Shown here: positions 10,053 through 19,578 of the stretch, in pieces
Numbering within the stretch: position 1 is the first letter of the stretch
Layout of the letters: the number at the start of each line of letters is the position of its first letter
NCBI GenBank assembly: GCA_030550775.1
Contig: JAUQOS010000003.1
Span: 1-37,664, forward strand
Source of the DNA: Armatimonadota bacterium
Lineage (GTDB): Bacteria > Armatimonadota > Fimbriimonadia > Fimbriimonadales > GBS-DC
Direction of reading: 5' to 3'
DNA: 37,664 bases
The notes under the pieces: generated by a model
Databases searched by the model: none
Seen by the model: the letters and a program-made list of their open reading frames with translations, nothing else
What the model was told of the DNA's origin: nothing
Program-made: the position numbers and the translations under genes

Positions 10053-10658
10053 ATGGCAGTCATCAACTTGATTGCGCAGGAACAGCAACTCAAGCGCACC
10101 ACCGAACGCAAGGTGCGCCTGCTGGGCATGGGCTGGCTATTGGTCGCCACGCTGGTGGTGCTGGCGTGGGGCGGTTTGTTGCTCTATGCAGGCGCGCTTA
10201 CCCAACAACAGGCGCAGATTGAAGAGCAGATGGTCAAGCTGCGCCCGACGCTACAACAGCTGCAGCAAACCCAAGCCGAACTGCGTACCCTGCAACCGCT
10301 GGTGGAAACCCTGCGCAACGCCCACAAGGACACCCGTCGCTGGCAGCAACTGTTCCACCATCTCAGCCAGCACACACCCGAGGGGTGCTTCCTTACAGGG
10401 GTTGAGCTGGGCAAACGCACCGATCCCAAACAACCAATGGAAATCACCCTCAAAGGGATCGCGCAAACCCAGCAACTCGTGGGCGAGTTGATGCTGCGCC
10501 TCAACCAACACCCCGAACTGGAACGGATTCGCCTGGACTACAGCCAAGAGCGCGCCTTGGGCGAGCAACTTAGCGCCGTGGAGTTCCAAATAAGCGCATT
10601 GATCAAGGGCACAGCACAAGCCACACCATCGAAGGAGGGGCAAAGTGGCACTCAGTAA
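10053..10658 (+). CDS. pilN: PilN-like pilus assembly protein
   Basis: MAVINLIAQEQQLKRTTER, one TM helix, coiled coil, ferredoxin-like C-terminus; operon position. Confidence 0.85.
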   Translation: MAVINLIAQEQQLKRTTERKVRLLGMGWLLVATLVVLAWGGLLLYAGALTQQQAQIEEQMVKLRPTLQQLQQTQAELRTLQPLVETLRNAHKDTRRWQQLFHHLSQHTPEGCFLTGVELGKRTDPKQPMEITLKGIAQTQQLVGELMLRLNQHPELERIRLDYSQERALGEQLSAVEFQISALIKGTAQATPSKEGQSGTQ

Positions 10659-11280
10659 GCGCGTGCAGCGGGCACAACGCACACTCAAACTATTAAGCCT
10701 TGCCATTGGCGGCACCATGCTCGTAGGCGCGGGCAGTTTGTTCCTACCTTGGCAGGCGGTTCAAAGCCAGCAGGCTCAGCTCCAGGAGAAACAGCAAGCC
10801 CTGCAGACTGCCCAACAAGCCGCTAACCAGCTGCGTCTTGCCACCGAGCAGCTGCAAACCACTCAACGCGAGCTGCGCTATTTGGAACGCGGCGTCAGCG
10901 AAGCCGTCTATGTGCCTACGATGCTCAAACAGTTCGAGCAGGTGGCGCAGCAACACAACCTCCAAATCGTTTCCATCCGACCGCAGCAAACTTCCATGTT
11001 GCCCACCCAGCAAACCAACACCCAACAGCAGCAAGCCCAACCCTACGAAGAGCAACTGTTTGAAATCCAACTGCGGGGTAAGTTCTGGAGCCTGATGAGT
11101 CTCCTCAAAAACCTGGAGGCGTTTCCGAAAATTTTGGCAGTGCAAAGCTTGCACGCGCAAGCGAAGTCTGGCTCCGAGCAGGTAGCGGAGAACCCTGACC
11201 TTGAGATACGAATGATTGTAAAAGCCTTCATCTTTCGTAACGCGGCCGCAACACCCTCATCGGGGCAAACAGGAGGCTAA
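10645..11280 (+). CDS. pilO: PilO-like pilus assembly protein
   Basis: One TM helix, long Q-rich coiled coil, C-terminal segment FEIQLRGKFWSLMSLLKNLEAFPKILAVQSL; overlaps pilN by 14 nt. Confidence 0.85.
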   Translation: MALSKRVQRAQRTLKLLSLAIGGTMLVGAGSLFLPWQAVQSQQAQLQEKQQALQTAQQAANQLRLATEQLQTTQRELRYLERGVSEAVYVPTMLKQFEQVAQQHNLQIVSIRPQQTSMLPTQQTNTQQQQAQPYEEQLFEIQLRGKFWSLMSLLKNLEAFPKILAVQSLHAQAKSGSEQVAENPDLEIRMIVKAFIFRNAAATPSSGQTGG

Positions 11281-11281
11281 C

Positions 11282-11938
11282 ATGGCTAAGGCACCAAGCG
11301 AGGCGAAACCGAAACAACAGGTAAGCAGGCAACAACTGATACTGTTGGTAGTGCTGACCATCGTGCTGCTGACCGTTGGGGTGGTGCAGTTTGGCGGGCT
11401 GTTTGGCAAGAAAGGTGCCCCCCGCACCGCTGACACAACCAACACCGCTGATGCCAATAGCCAAGCAACGGCTGCCTCGCCAGAGCAGCCTCAAACGGGC
11501 GGTATGCAGCTGCCGCCACTAACACCGCGCGACCCCTTCCGCCCTACGCTTGTAGCTACGCGCCCGCAGCCTGAGCCGAGCAAACCTGTGCGCCCTGAAC
11601 CCTCCTCACGCCCGCGCCGCGAGATTACGGGCACGCCATCCATACCTCCAATAACGCTACCTAGCGGTCAAATCGGTTTGCAGCCTGCCGCGGAACCGCC
11701 CTTGGAGCCTGAACGCCCCACCTTTACCCTCACAGGTGTTGTGCAAGGACCACACTCGGTAGCCATTCTGGTGGATGGCGGCGGGCGACGCCGCTTTGTA
11801 AAGCAAGGCGATTTGCTAGAAGACGGCTGGCGCGTGGTGCGCATCCAGCGTGGTGCCATCCACTTGCGCAAGGGCGACCGTCAGCTAACCGTCCGCGTTG
11901 GCGAATCGACGGCTACGAACGGAGGCAACACACCATGA
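11282..11938 (+). CDS. pilP: PilP-like pilus assembly protein
   Basis: N-terminal TM, Pro-rich linker, C-terminal FTLTGVVQGPHSVAILVDGGGRRRFVKQGDLLEDGWRVVRI; operon position. Confidence 0.7.
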   Translation: MAKAPSEAKPKQQVSRQQLILLVVLTIVLLTVGVVQFGGLFGKKGAPRTADTTNTADANSQATAASPEQPQTGGMQLPPLTPRDPFRPTLVATRPQPEPSKPVRPEPSSRPRREITGTPSIPPITLPSGQIGLQPAAEPPLEPERPTFTLTGVVQGPHSVAILVDGGGRRRFVKQGDLLEDGWRVVRIQRGAIHLRKGDRQLTVRVGESTATNGGNTP

Positions 11939-14010
11939 GATACTTCAAGTGGCTTGCTTGTTTTGCAGTTGGAACAACGCTGGTGCTGCCTGCCGTTGCG
12001 CAGGTAGTGCGGGCCGTGCATGTCTCGCAGGAGCAGGGGCAGACCCTCATCACGATTTCTGGAGAGCGACTGCCGCGCCCACGCATGAGCCTCTGGCGTC
12101 AACAGTTTCTGGTGTTGGAGTTTGACGCCCGTTTCGGCGGGCGCAACACTGAGCGCAGCCTCAACACTCCTCACGCGTCTAAGGTGCGGTATGGCTGGTT
12201 TTCCAATCGCCCGCCGAAAACGCGCGTGGTGATTACCTTGCGCGGCAACCCCTCGTATCAGCTGGAAAACATCATCGAGGGCTGGCGCGTGCGCTTAGGC
12301 AAGCCCACCCAACCTTCAGATGAACCAGCGCCGCTGGAACCTGTGCGCCTCTCGCAGCACGCGCTGGTCTCCAGCGCGGAGCCTGCGGTGCCGCGCCCAA
12401 CTGCCACTGAGCCGACCAAACCGCGCGAAAGCGTTGCTGCTAATGCGCCAACGCGTCCTCTGGTCTCGCTGGACTTCGTAGACGCTGAAATCCCCGATGT
12501 GCTGAAAGCGCTTGCTATTCAGTCAGGGGCGAACATCATCACCGCGCCCGATGTGAAAGGCAAAATCACGGTCAGCCTCACACGCTTGACGGTGGACGAG
12601 GCACTTAGCCTCATCACGCGTATTAGCGGCTATCGCTACGAACAGTTTGGCAACACCTATGTGGTGGGCACAGAGGCGTCGCTGGCGGCGTTCCGCCTCC
12701 CTACAGCGCCAAAAGCCCTCGAACCGCCCAAACCGCGCACAGTGGAGGCACTTACTTTCAAAGTCGCCAAGCCGAGCGACATTGCCACTTACCTCAGCGC
12801 GCGCTTCCCCGACCTAAAAGTGACGCTGCCCAACGAGAAAGACGCCGCCTACCTGCTGGTGGAGGGTGATGTGGAAACTGTGGAGCGTGCCCGCGAGGCT
12901 GCCTATGCCTTCGAACAGCAGCTTACGGGCAGCGTGGAGATTGTCACGGAAGTTTACCGCGTCAAATATGCCGACTCGCGCGACTTGGCGCGCATCATTC
13001 GGCAGCTGGTGCCGGGTGTTCAGGTGTCGTTGGGACCCGATGCCCTGCTGAGTCGGGGTGGCTTTGGCGCAGGTTCAGGCACAGGCGCGCAAGGTGGCGG
13101 CGATGCCCCTAACCAAACCGCCCAGCAGATGGGCGCAGCGTTGCAGGGGGGCAATGACCAGCAAGGCGCACAGGGGCAACAGCCGCCGAACCTGCTGGTG
13201 TTGGTCGGCACCGCCCGTGAGGTGCTCCGTGCTCTCGAAATCCTGCGCAAGGTGGATGTCAAACAGCCACAAGTGGTGATTGAGGCGCGCGTGCTGGATG
13301 TTTCGGAGGGCAGCCTCAAATCGCTGGGCGTGAGCCTTGAGTATCTCCAGTCGGGCGCGATTAGAAATTTGGATCGGGGTGAAGGCACTCGCCCGCTGCC
13401 GCGGGGAGGCGATTTCCCGAACCAGCAGAGTGTCGGCTTCAACCGCGAGGGTAATCTGGGGCTTGACTTCAACTTCCTCAAAGCCCCTGTAGAGTTCACG
13501 GCACGCATCAACGCCTTAGCCGAAGACCGTCGCAACCGCTTGTTAGCGAACCCGCGCGTGGCGACCTTAGACGGACGCCCCGCACGAATTTTCATCGGCG
13601 ACGAGGTGAACTTCGTTAAACTCATCCAACAAACGCCTCAAGGCGCAAATGTAGAAACAGGTTCCGTACAAGCGGGCATCATCTTGGATGTGCTGCCGCG
13701 CGTGCACGAGGATAACTCGATAACCCTGCAAATCAAGCCCGAAGTAAGCGTTATCACGGGCTTTCTGGATGTGCCCGGCGGCGGGCGACTGCCCCAACTG
13801 GCACGCCGCAACGCCGAAACCACGATCCGCGTGGGCAACGGCGAGACCGTCATTATCGGCGGGCTAATCCGCGAGGCAGATATCAAAAGCATCCAGAAGG
13901 TGCCCCTGCTAGGCGATCTACCTTTCTTCGGCTACCTGTTCCGCCGCGAATCAACCTCGCGTGAGAAGTCGGAAATCATCATCACCCTCACTGTACGAGT
14001 GCTGGATTAG
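11935..14010 (+). CDS. pilQ: Type IV pilus secretin PilQ
   Basis: Signal peptide, AMIN-like N-terminus, STN/N1 domains (VSLDFVDAEIPDVLKALAIQSGANIITAPDVKGKITV), secretin signature (VGNGETVIIGGLIREADIKSIQKVPLLGDLPFFGYLF). Confidence 0.96.
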   Translation: MRYFKWLACFAVGTTLVLPAVAQVVRAVHVSQEQGQTLITISGERLPRPRMSLWRQQFLVLEFDARFGGRNTERSLNTPHASKVRYGWFSNRPPKTRVVITLRGNPSYQLENIIEGWRVRLGKPTQPSDEPAPLEPVRLSQHALVSSAEPAVPRPTATEPTKPRESVAANAPTRPLVSLDFVDAEIPDVLKALAIQSGANIITAPDVKGKITVSLTRLTVDEALSLITRISGYRYEQFGNTYVVGTEASLAAFRLPTAPKALEPPKPRTVEALTFKVAKPSDIATYLSARFPDLKVTLPNEKDAAYLLVEGDVETVERAREAAYAFEQQLTGSVEIVTEVYRVKYADSRDLARIIRQLVPGVQVSLGPDALLSRGGFGAGSGTGAQGGGDAPNQTAQQMGAALQGGNDQQGAQGQQPPNLLVLVGTAREVLRALEILRKVDVKQPQVVIEARVLDVSEGSLKSLGVSLEYLQSGAIRNLDRGEGTRPLPRGGDFPNQQSVGFNREGNLGLDFNFLKAPVEFTARINALAEDRRNRLLANPRVATLDGRPARIFIGDEVNFVKLIQQTPQGANVETGSVQAGIILDVLPRVHEDNSITLQIKPEVSVITGFLDVPGGGRLPQLARRNAETTIRVGNGETVIIGGLIREADIKSIQKVPLLGDLPFFGYLFRRESTSREKSEIIITLTVRVLD

Positions 14011-14034
14011 CGTGCCATCCCTTGGCGATATACA

Positions 14035-14067
14035 GCGGTGGGAAGCAGGCATAGCGCTTCCCACCGC
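14035..14067 (+). terminator. 12-bp stem-loop downstream of pilQ
   Basis: GCGGTGGGAAGC-N9-GCTTCCCACCGC; no strong T run, so termination is tentative. Confidence 0.5.
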
Positions 14068-14276
14068 GCAGGTTTGCCCCGTTGCTACCCTGCAAGACCC
14101 GTTATGAGATGCTCGCCTTCAACTCGGAATGGCAAGCATGTTCTGCTTAGAGGCTATCTCATTCCGTGTGCCACAAAGCCTCGCACGCGCTCAAAACTGA
14201 AAGCGCGCAGCTGGTAGTTTAGACTTAACCCGCTGCTAATTTGCACCCGAATACACTACCCGCGCGGGTGATTGCT

Positions 14277-15110
14277 ATGGCACCCAAGCGAGGGTTCACG
14301 CTAATTGAGTTGCTAGTGGTCATCGCAATTATCGCCATCTTGGCGGCGATTTTGTTCCCTGTGTTTGCGCAAGCGCGCGCGAAAGCGCGTCAATCCGCGT
14401 GCCTTTCCAACATGCGCCAGCTGGGCACGGCGATGCGCATGTACGCCCAAGACTACGACGAGCACCATGTGTTTATGTGGTGGGAGTGGCACATTCCTCT
14501 GTACCCGTACATCAAGAACTGGGATATCTTTGTGTGTCCGCAGTCGGCGGCGCCGCGCCCCCGCTTGGTGGAATACCGCGCGGAAGACGGCTGCCGCGCC
14601 AACGATGACGCTCCGGGCACCTTGTTAGTGGGCACCTTCCCCACCAACGCCCCCGATGACATTCGGGCGCGTGGCTGCTCGAAAGTGGCGCCGCGCATCT
14701 ACGGACACTACGCCAAAAACGAAGAGCTAATCGCCAACTACGGCTATTATCGCACCACCTACAGCGGCTATGAGCACAACGAGGCAGGCTGGGACACCAC
14801 TGCTGATGTGATTATCATCGCAGAGTCGCGCGCTCGTGGCGAACCTGTGCCTGAGCGTGTACGCGCCGCGTTTGGCGGTATTACCACCGTGCCGTATGAC
14901 CTTGCACCTTACATTGAGCCTGGACGAACCAACTGGAATGAAGTGTTCGCTATGATTTCCGACCGCCACAACGGTGGGTTCAATGCGGTGTTCGGCGACT
15001 GCCACGCCAAGTGGGTCAAACACGAGTGGCTGTACACGCCTCAAGGGCGGTTCGCCATCTCGCCACCGATTAGCAGGCTGAACTTGCCTGACGACCAGAA
15101 CTGGCCCTAA
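14277..15110 (+). CDS. Pseudopilin-like protein (prepilin cleavage motif, H-X9-D(G/C) family)
   Basis: [63 protein letters not shown]-terminal [13 protein letters not shown]. Start trimmed from listed ORF. Confidence 0.9.
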   Translation: MAPKRGFTLIELLVVIAIIAILAAILFPVFAQARAKARQSACLSNMRQLGTAMRMYAQDYDEHHVFMWWEWHIPLYPYIKNWDIFVCPQSAAPRPRLVEYRAEDGCRANDDAPGTLLVGTFPTNAPDDIRARGCSKVAPRIYGHYAKNEELIANYGYYRTTYSGYEHNEAGWDTTADVIIIAESRARGEPVPERVRAAFGGITTVPYDLAPYIEPGRTNWNEVFAMISDRHNGGFNAVFGDCHAKWVKHEWLYTPQGRFAISPPISRLNLPDDQNWP

Positions 15111-15125
15111 CACGGAGGTCCACCG

Positions 15126-15314
15126 ATGCGACGCTTGTGGTTAACCCTGTGTGTGTTGCTGCCATTGGCACTGCAGTTGGCAGCGTGTGGCAAACAAGGG
15201 AGCGGTTCGGGCGAGGCTGCCAGCCCTCCGCCAACTACCAACCCGATGGGGCAACCCGTTTCGCCCGATACCCCCGGCGGCGCCGCCGAAGAGCGCAAAG
15301 CCAGCGGCTACTAA
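15126..15314 (+). CDS. Small lipoprotein
   Basis: MRRLWLTLCVLLPLALQLAACGKQGSGSG: signal peptide with lipobox LAAC. Confidence 0.75.
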   Translation: MRRLWLTLCVLLPLALQLAACGKQGSGSGEAASPPPTTNPMGQPVSPDTPGGAAEERKASGY

Positions 15315-15336
15315 TCCTCTTCGCGTGCACCTCCTG

Positions 15337-15374
15337 AGCAGGGAGGCAGACATTGCCCTGCCTCCCTGCTGCAT
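15337..15374 (+). terminator. Rho-independent-like terminator
   Basis: 13-bp perfect stem AGCAGGGAGGCAG-N8-CTGCCTCCCTGCT followed by GCATTTT. Confidence 0.75.
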
Positions 15375-15486
15375 TTTAAATCCCTCTCAGGGAACCCACA
15401 GGGCGCAAACCCGCACAGTTTGCAGGGCACTGCGACTTCTGGTGTGGAATGCTACTGCTGGTGCCCAGTGTGCCAAGGGGGCAGAG

Positions 15487-15846
15487 ATGCGCAAACGGCA
15501 AGAACAGGGCTTTACGCTCGTGGAGATTATGGTCGTGCTGCTAATTATTGGTGTGTTGGTGACTTTGGCGTTGCCCAGTTGGATGGGGGCGCGGGCACGA
15601 GCGCAGGCACGCACTTGTGTGGCAAACCTGCGCCAAATCCAACAAGCAAAAGAAGCCTACGCGCTCGTGACGCGCGCACGCAACGGAACACCAGTGTCTA
15701 TGAATGACTTGGTGCCGACTTACTTGCAAGAGGAGCCACGCTGCCCTGCGGCTGGAGGGGCACCCTACACGGTGGGCGCCATCGGCAGCCCGCCAACCTG
15801 CCCCACGGGGCTGCCAAATCACTCTCTAAACTGGAACGGAGACTAA
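15487..15846 (+). CDS. Type IV pilin / pseudopilin
   Basis: MRKRQEQGFTLVEIMVVLLIIGVLVTLALPSWMGARARAQARTCVANLRQIQQAKEAYA; start trimmed from listed ORF. Confidence 0.9.
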   Translation: MRKRQEQGFTLVEIMVVLLIIGVLVTLALPSWMGARARAQARTCVANLRQIQQAKEAYALVTRARNGTPVSMNDLVPTYLQEEPRCPAAGGAPYTVGAIGSPPTCPTGLPNHSLNWNGD

Positions 15847-15847
15847 C

Positions 15848-16330
15848 ATGCGACGCCAGCGCGGAGGAGCTTTGGTAGAAGTGTTAGTGGCGGTGTTCAT
15901 CGCCACGCTGCTAGTGCTGAGCTTGGTGGCACTGGCGCCGATGACCTCGCGCCTCCAACGCCAAGCCGAACAGTATAGCTTCGCCGCGAACATCGCGCAA
16001 ACCGCTTTGGAGCGCATTCGCACGTTAGACTTCTTGCAAATCAACGCGAACGGGCTTATCGCGGCGGGCATCGGCGAAGTCGTGGAACTCAACGGACCGA
16101 ACCAATTTCGCGTGCGCTTCAACAACTTGCGCTTAGCAAACGGGGAGACACTTGCGTTGGGCACGCGCCTGCGCAACGGTTTTGGTACGGTGGAAGTTAT
16201 CAACTTGACCACCAACAACAACATCTCCATCGGTTTGAGAACGGTGATTGTGACGATTCGTTGGCAAGAGCCAGCGACCGACCGATGGCAACAGGTGCAG
16301 CTGGCAACCACGATTGCTAGCCTCAACTGA
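15848..16330 (+). CDS. PilV-like minor pilin
   Basis: MRRQRGGALVEVLVAVFIATLLVLSLVALAPMTSRLQRQAEQYSFAANIAQTALERIRTL; prepilin-like G/ALVEVLVA. Confidence 0.8.
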   Translation: MRRQRGGALVEVLVAVFIATLLVLSLVALAPMTSRLQRQAEQYSFAANIAQTALERIRTLDFLQINANGLIAAGIGEVVELNGPNQFRVRFNNLRLANGETLALGTRLRNGFGTVEVINLTTNNNISIGLRTVIVTIRWQEPATDRWQQVQLATTIASLN

Positions 16331-16343
16331 GGGCGTGTTTAGG

Positions 16344-16364
16344 GCGTCTGCGTCTCGCAGACGC
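16344..16364 (+). other. 9-bp stem-loop downstream of the PilV-like gene
   Basis: GCGTCTGCG-TCT-CGCAGACGC. Confidence 0.6.
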
Positions 16365-16404
16365 AGTATCCGGGGGAAACGCCTACAACCGCTCTATGAC
16401 CCTG

Positions 16405-16497
16405 GGGGCGGCTTGATAGGCGCAGGAACGGCTTTAGCCATCTGTGCTTAGGTACAGCTTACAGAGCGTGCCGTTCCTATGCGAACAAAGCCGCCCC
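16405..16497. other. Nested inverted repeats between minor pilin genes (possible structured RNA)
   Basis: Outer GGGGCGGCTT (16405-16414)/AAGCCGCCCC (16488-16497); inner AGGAACGGC (16424-16432)/GCCGTTCCT (16470-16478). Confidence 0.55.
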
Positions 16498-16572
16498 GTT
16501 ACCCTGTAGGCAAGTTCGCCGACATGGCGTGATGTTTTAGTGGCAAACAGCCGACACGATTGGGGAGGTGCG

Positions 16573-17130
16573 ATGCTAGTTCGAACACGACGCCGCGCAC
16601 GCGGCTCGATGCTGTTAGAGGTAGTGCTCGCCAGCGCGATTGGCGGGATCGCAATCGCATTGATTGTGGGCACGCAAATCCATGTGTTGCGCAACTATCA
16701 GCGCGCGTTGGCACATAACACGGGCAACCGCGCCGCCTATAACGCGCTGCGCGAGATTCGGACGATTGCCCAGCTAGCAATGCGCGCGACTGTATTGGGC
16801 AATACCGTGACCCTTACTCTGCCGGCGCGCGCGCCCACAGGGCAACTGATTCTACCGCTGCAACCCGACCCTGCAAACGCCGCAACGATAACCGCCGATA
16901 TGGCAACTGGGCAGCTAATACTCACGCATGGGGGGCAGACGCGTGTGCTCCTGCGCAATCTGGTGAACACCACTCCTCAGGGTGCCCCCTATGCGCCCTT
17001 CGCGGTGCAGCAGGTAGCACCAGGTGTGGTGGTACTCCACGTGCGCCTGAGTGTGCGCGAAACTCATGCCAGCGGTACCGAACGGTTTTTGTATGAAGAA
17101 ACCATTATGCTGCGCAACGCAGTACGCTAG
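16573..17130 (+). CDS. PilW/GspJ-like minor pilin
   Basis: MLVRTRRRARGSMLLEVVLASAIGGIAIALIVGTQIHVLRNYQRALAHNTGNRAAYNALREI; RBS GGGGAGG. Confidence 0.75.
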   Translation: MLVRTRRRARGSMLLEVVLASAIGGIAIALIVGTQIHVLRNYQRALAHNTGNRAAYNALREIRTIAQLAMRATVLGNTVTLTLPARAPTGQLILPLQPDPANAATITADMATGQLILTHGGQTRVLLRNLVNTTPQGAPYAPFAVQQVAPGVVVLHVRLSVRETHASGTERFLYEETIMLRNAVR

Positions 17131-17145
17131 CGGGAGGTGAACCTA

Positions 17146-18990
17146 ATGAAACTTCGAGGGCGACGTACCCGAGGCAGTACTTTAGTGACGACTTTGATCT
17201 TGGGCACTTTAGCCACGCTCACAGGAGTGGCATACATTGAGCTTGCCACGCGCGACATTCGCACGGCATCGGCACGCGTACGAGAGTTGGTCACCCAAAA
17301 TCTGGCGGAGGCAGGCCTCAACGCCGTCGCCCAAGAGATTTGGCGCCAGTTTCGGATGCGCCAAAGTTTCAATCCGCTTGCTGCCTTGCAAGGGCAGGTG
17401 TTCACAGGCACCATCGCAGGCGTAGGCAACTACACCACAACCGTTGTTGCGATTGACACGATTGACAGCTATACTCGTCGGCTCACTTTACGCTCGGTGG
17501 GCTGGATTGACCACAACAATAACGGGCAGTTAGACCCGCACGAGCCACGCCAAGTGGTTCAACAAACTTTTGACCTCACGCTCAGCCGTTCGGCAGTGTT
17601 TGACTATGCCTACTTCGTGAACAACTACGGCTGGATGTATGGCTTTAGTGGCGAGCAGCTAGTTATGAATGGCGATGCGCGCTCCAACGGCGATTTCGAG
17701 TTCCGCTACGGCTCGGGTGGTCCGCCCGTTATCAACGGCTCGATTATTGCATCGCCCAACGAGCGGCTCACACCCGCGGCGCAAGGGCGTATCATCTTGC
17801 CCAACGGTAACCAGGTGCCCCGACAGTGGAGCAATGCGGAATATCTTCAACGCAGCCTGTTGGATCCGTGGATGCGCCCTGCATACAACAGCGCAGTTCA
17901 CGGCGCCTTTGGTAGTGCCACGTTCAACCTCTGGCGCGATTACCTATACCATGCAAACGCGCAAATGGTTGACGGTAGCCCCTTCGGTGCGGTGTTAGCC
18001 GATGTCACTGGCACGCGCAACTTCAGCAATCGATACCTTGACAACCGCCCCACCAGCGAACTGGTACTGCCAGACCTTAGCGATTTGAACTTCTACATCA
18101 ACCTGTCGCGCAGTTGGCGCAATCCGAAAGCCACCTTTTCTGATGGTCTGCCCAACCCCAACTACAATCAGCCCGCGCGCATTGAGGTGTGGGATCCTCA
18201 GCAAGGGCGCTATGTGCGCGTGGATACGAACGGCGTCATCAATGGGAGTATCGCTCTCATCGGCTACCGCAATCGCCCGATTCGTATCCACGGACCGATT
18301 ACCGTCACCCAAGATGTGGTGATTCGGGGCTACATTGAGGGGCAGGGCACCATCTACGCAGGGCGCAATGTGCACATCGTGGGCGATATCATCTACAAAA
18401 ACCCGCCCGATTTTCGCGGGAACATCCTAAACCAGGTACTGGCACGCAACGAGCGTGCCGACGCGTTGGGGCTGGCAGCGCGCGGAAGCATCATAATGGG
18501 CAACACCAAGCGGTTTGGCGACCCCTACCCGCTGCGCTATATGACCCCCCCCTTTACGCGCGGGCGCTACGACGAAAACGGCAACTGGATACCACCGTTT
18601 GACGCCCGCCAAATTGACAGCACAGGGCGCATGCGCTATCAATCCGCCTACGGCGACCCCGGCCAAAACGAGATTGAACGCCTCTCGCTGCAGATTGATA
18701 TTGACCAAAACGGCGTGATCGACGCCGATGAGCGAGGTATCTCGCGAATTGACGCGATTATGTTCACCAACTTTGTGGGCGGAGGGAACCTTGCCACCGA
18801 CGGGCGTGGGCTAACCATCAACGGCACGATTATTGCCAAAGATGAGGCGATGGTGCTGTACAGCCTACCCCTGCGCTTCAACTACGACTGGCGCATTCGA
18901 GAGCGTAGCTTGGATGACCAGCCGCTAATCAACATCGAGCTGCCGCGTGTGGCGAGGATTGTGCGCCTTGCATGGCAGCGAACCCAATAA
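17146..18990 (+). CDS. Large PilX-like pilus-associated protein with two EF-hand-like loops
   Basis: N-terminus MKLRGRRTRGSTLVTTLILGTLATLTGVAYIELATRDIRTASARVRELVTQNLAEAGLNAVAQ; DHNNNGQLDPHE and DIDQNGVIDADE. Confidence 0.75.
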   Translation: MKLRGRRTRGSTLVTTLILGTLATLTGVAYIELATRDIRTASARVRELVTQNLAEAGLNAVAQEIWRQFRMRQSFNPLAALQGQVFTGTIAGVGNYTTTVVAIDTIDSYTRRLTLRSVGWIDHNNNGQLDPHEPRQVVQQTFDLTLSRSAVFDYAYFVNNYGWMYGFSGEQLVMNGDARSNGDFEFRYGSGGPPVINGSIIASPNERLTPAAQGRIILPNGNQVPRQWSNAEYLQRSLLDPWMRPAYNSAVHGAFGSATFNLWRDYLYHANAQMVDGSPFGAVLADVTGTRNFSNRYLDNRPTSELVLPDLSDLNFYINLSRSWRNPKATFSDGLPNPNYNQPARIEVWDPQQGRYVRVDTNGVINGSIALIGYRNRPIRIHGPITVTQDVVIRGYIEGQGTIYAGRNVHIVGDIIYKNPPDFRGNILNQVLARNERADALGLAARGSIIMGNTKRFGDPYPLRYMTPPFTRGRYDENGNWIPPFDARQIDSTGRMRYQSAYGDPGQNEIERLSLQIDIDQNGVIDADERGISRIDAIMFTNFVGGGNLATDGRGLTINGTIIAKDEAMVLYSLPLRFNYDWRIRERSLDDQPLINIELPRVARIVRLAWQRTQ

Positions 18991-18998
18991 CCGCTGGT

Positions 18999-19020
18999 GC
19001 GACGGCATTCTTGCCGTCGC
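18999..19020. repeat. Dispersed palindromic repeat (GCGACGGCA-N4-TGCCGTCGC)
   Basis: 9-bp perfect stem; flank CTGGTGCGACGGC recurs at 28898-28908. Confidence 0.65.
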
Positions 19021-19055
19021 CAACTGCACCAACGCACTCAGGGAGGTATGCGACC

Positions 19056-19535
19056 ATGACGATGCGAACAATCACAGCAACTGTTGTATGCATCGCGATT
19101 TGGAGCACAGGCTGGGCGATTGCCACCGAAGGGCGTAACCCAAACGAGCGCCCCAGTTGGTGGAAAGAGTATGAGAACGCGCCTGCGATTGAAGTCAGCC
19201 CACAAGCGGTTGCGCCCAAGGGCGATGTGCCCAGCGTGGTGGACGAGGCGGTGACGCGCTATGCCCCCTCAGGCGTGCCACAGCACTTGGTCATTACACC
19301 TTCTACTGCTGCTCAGCACGGAACCGCTGCCCAAAACTTACCCACCATTGATTCAACACAAGTGCTGCGCGAGGCTGAGCGCCAACCCGCTTCGGGAGCG
19401 CAGCTACTGGGGCGCGGCGTGGCGATTTTAGCGGTGTTTTTGCTGATTGGTGGGAGCGCTGCGTTCGGAATCGTGCGATGGCTAAGCCAGCAGCTTCCAG
19501 AGCCGCCACAACCCTCGCGCCGACGGCGCTTCTAA
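19056..19535 (+). CDS. Hypothetical exported/membrane-anchored protein
   Basis: N-terminal hydrophobic signal MTMRTITATVVCIAIWSTGWAIA and C-terminal TM GRGVAILAVFLLIGGSAAFGIVRWL followed by basic tail. Confidence 0.55.
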   Translation: MTMRTITATVVCIAIWSTGWAIATEGRNPNERPSWWKEYENAPAIEVSPQAVAPKGDVPSVVDEAVTRYAPSGVPQHLVITPSTAAQHGTAAQNLPTIDSTQVLREAERQPASGAQLLGRGVAILAVFLLIGGSAAFGIVRWLSQQLPEPPQPSRRRRF

Positions 19536-19543
19536 CGCGCCGC

Positions 19544-19573
19544 AGGTACGACGGCAACGCTGCCGTCGTACCT
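19544..19573. terminator. 13-bp stem-loop between convergent genes (bidirectional terminator / repeat member)
   Basis: AGGTACGACGGCA-ACGC-TGCCGTCGTACCT. Confidence 0.65.
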
Positions 19574-19578
19574 CCCAA

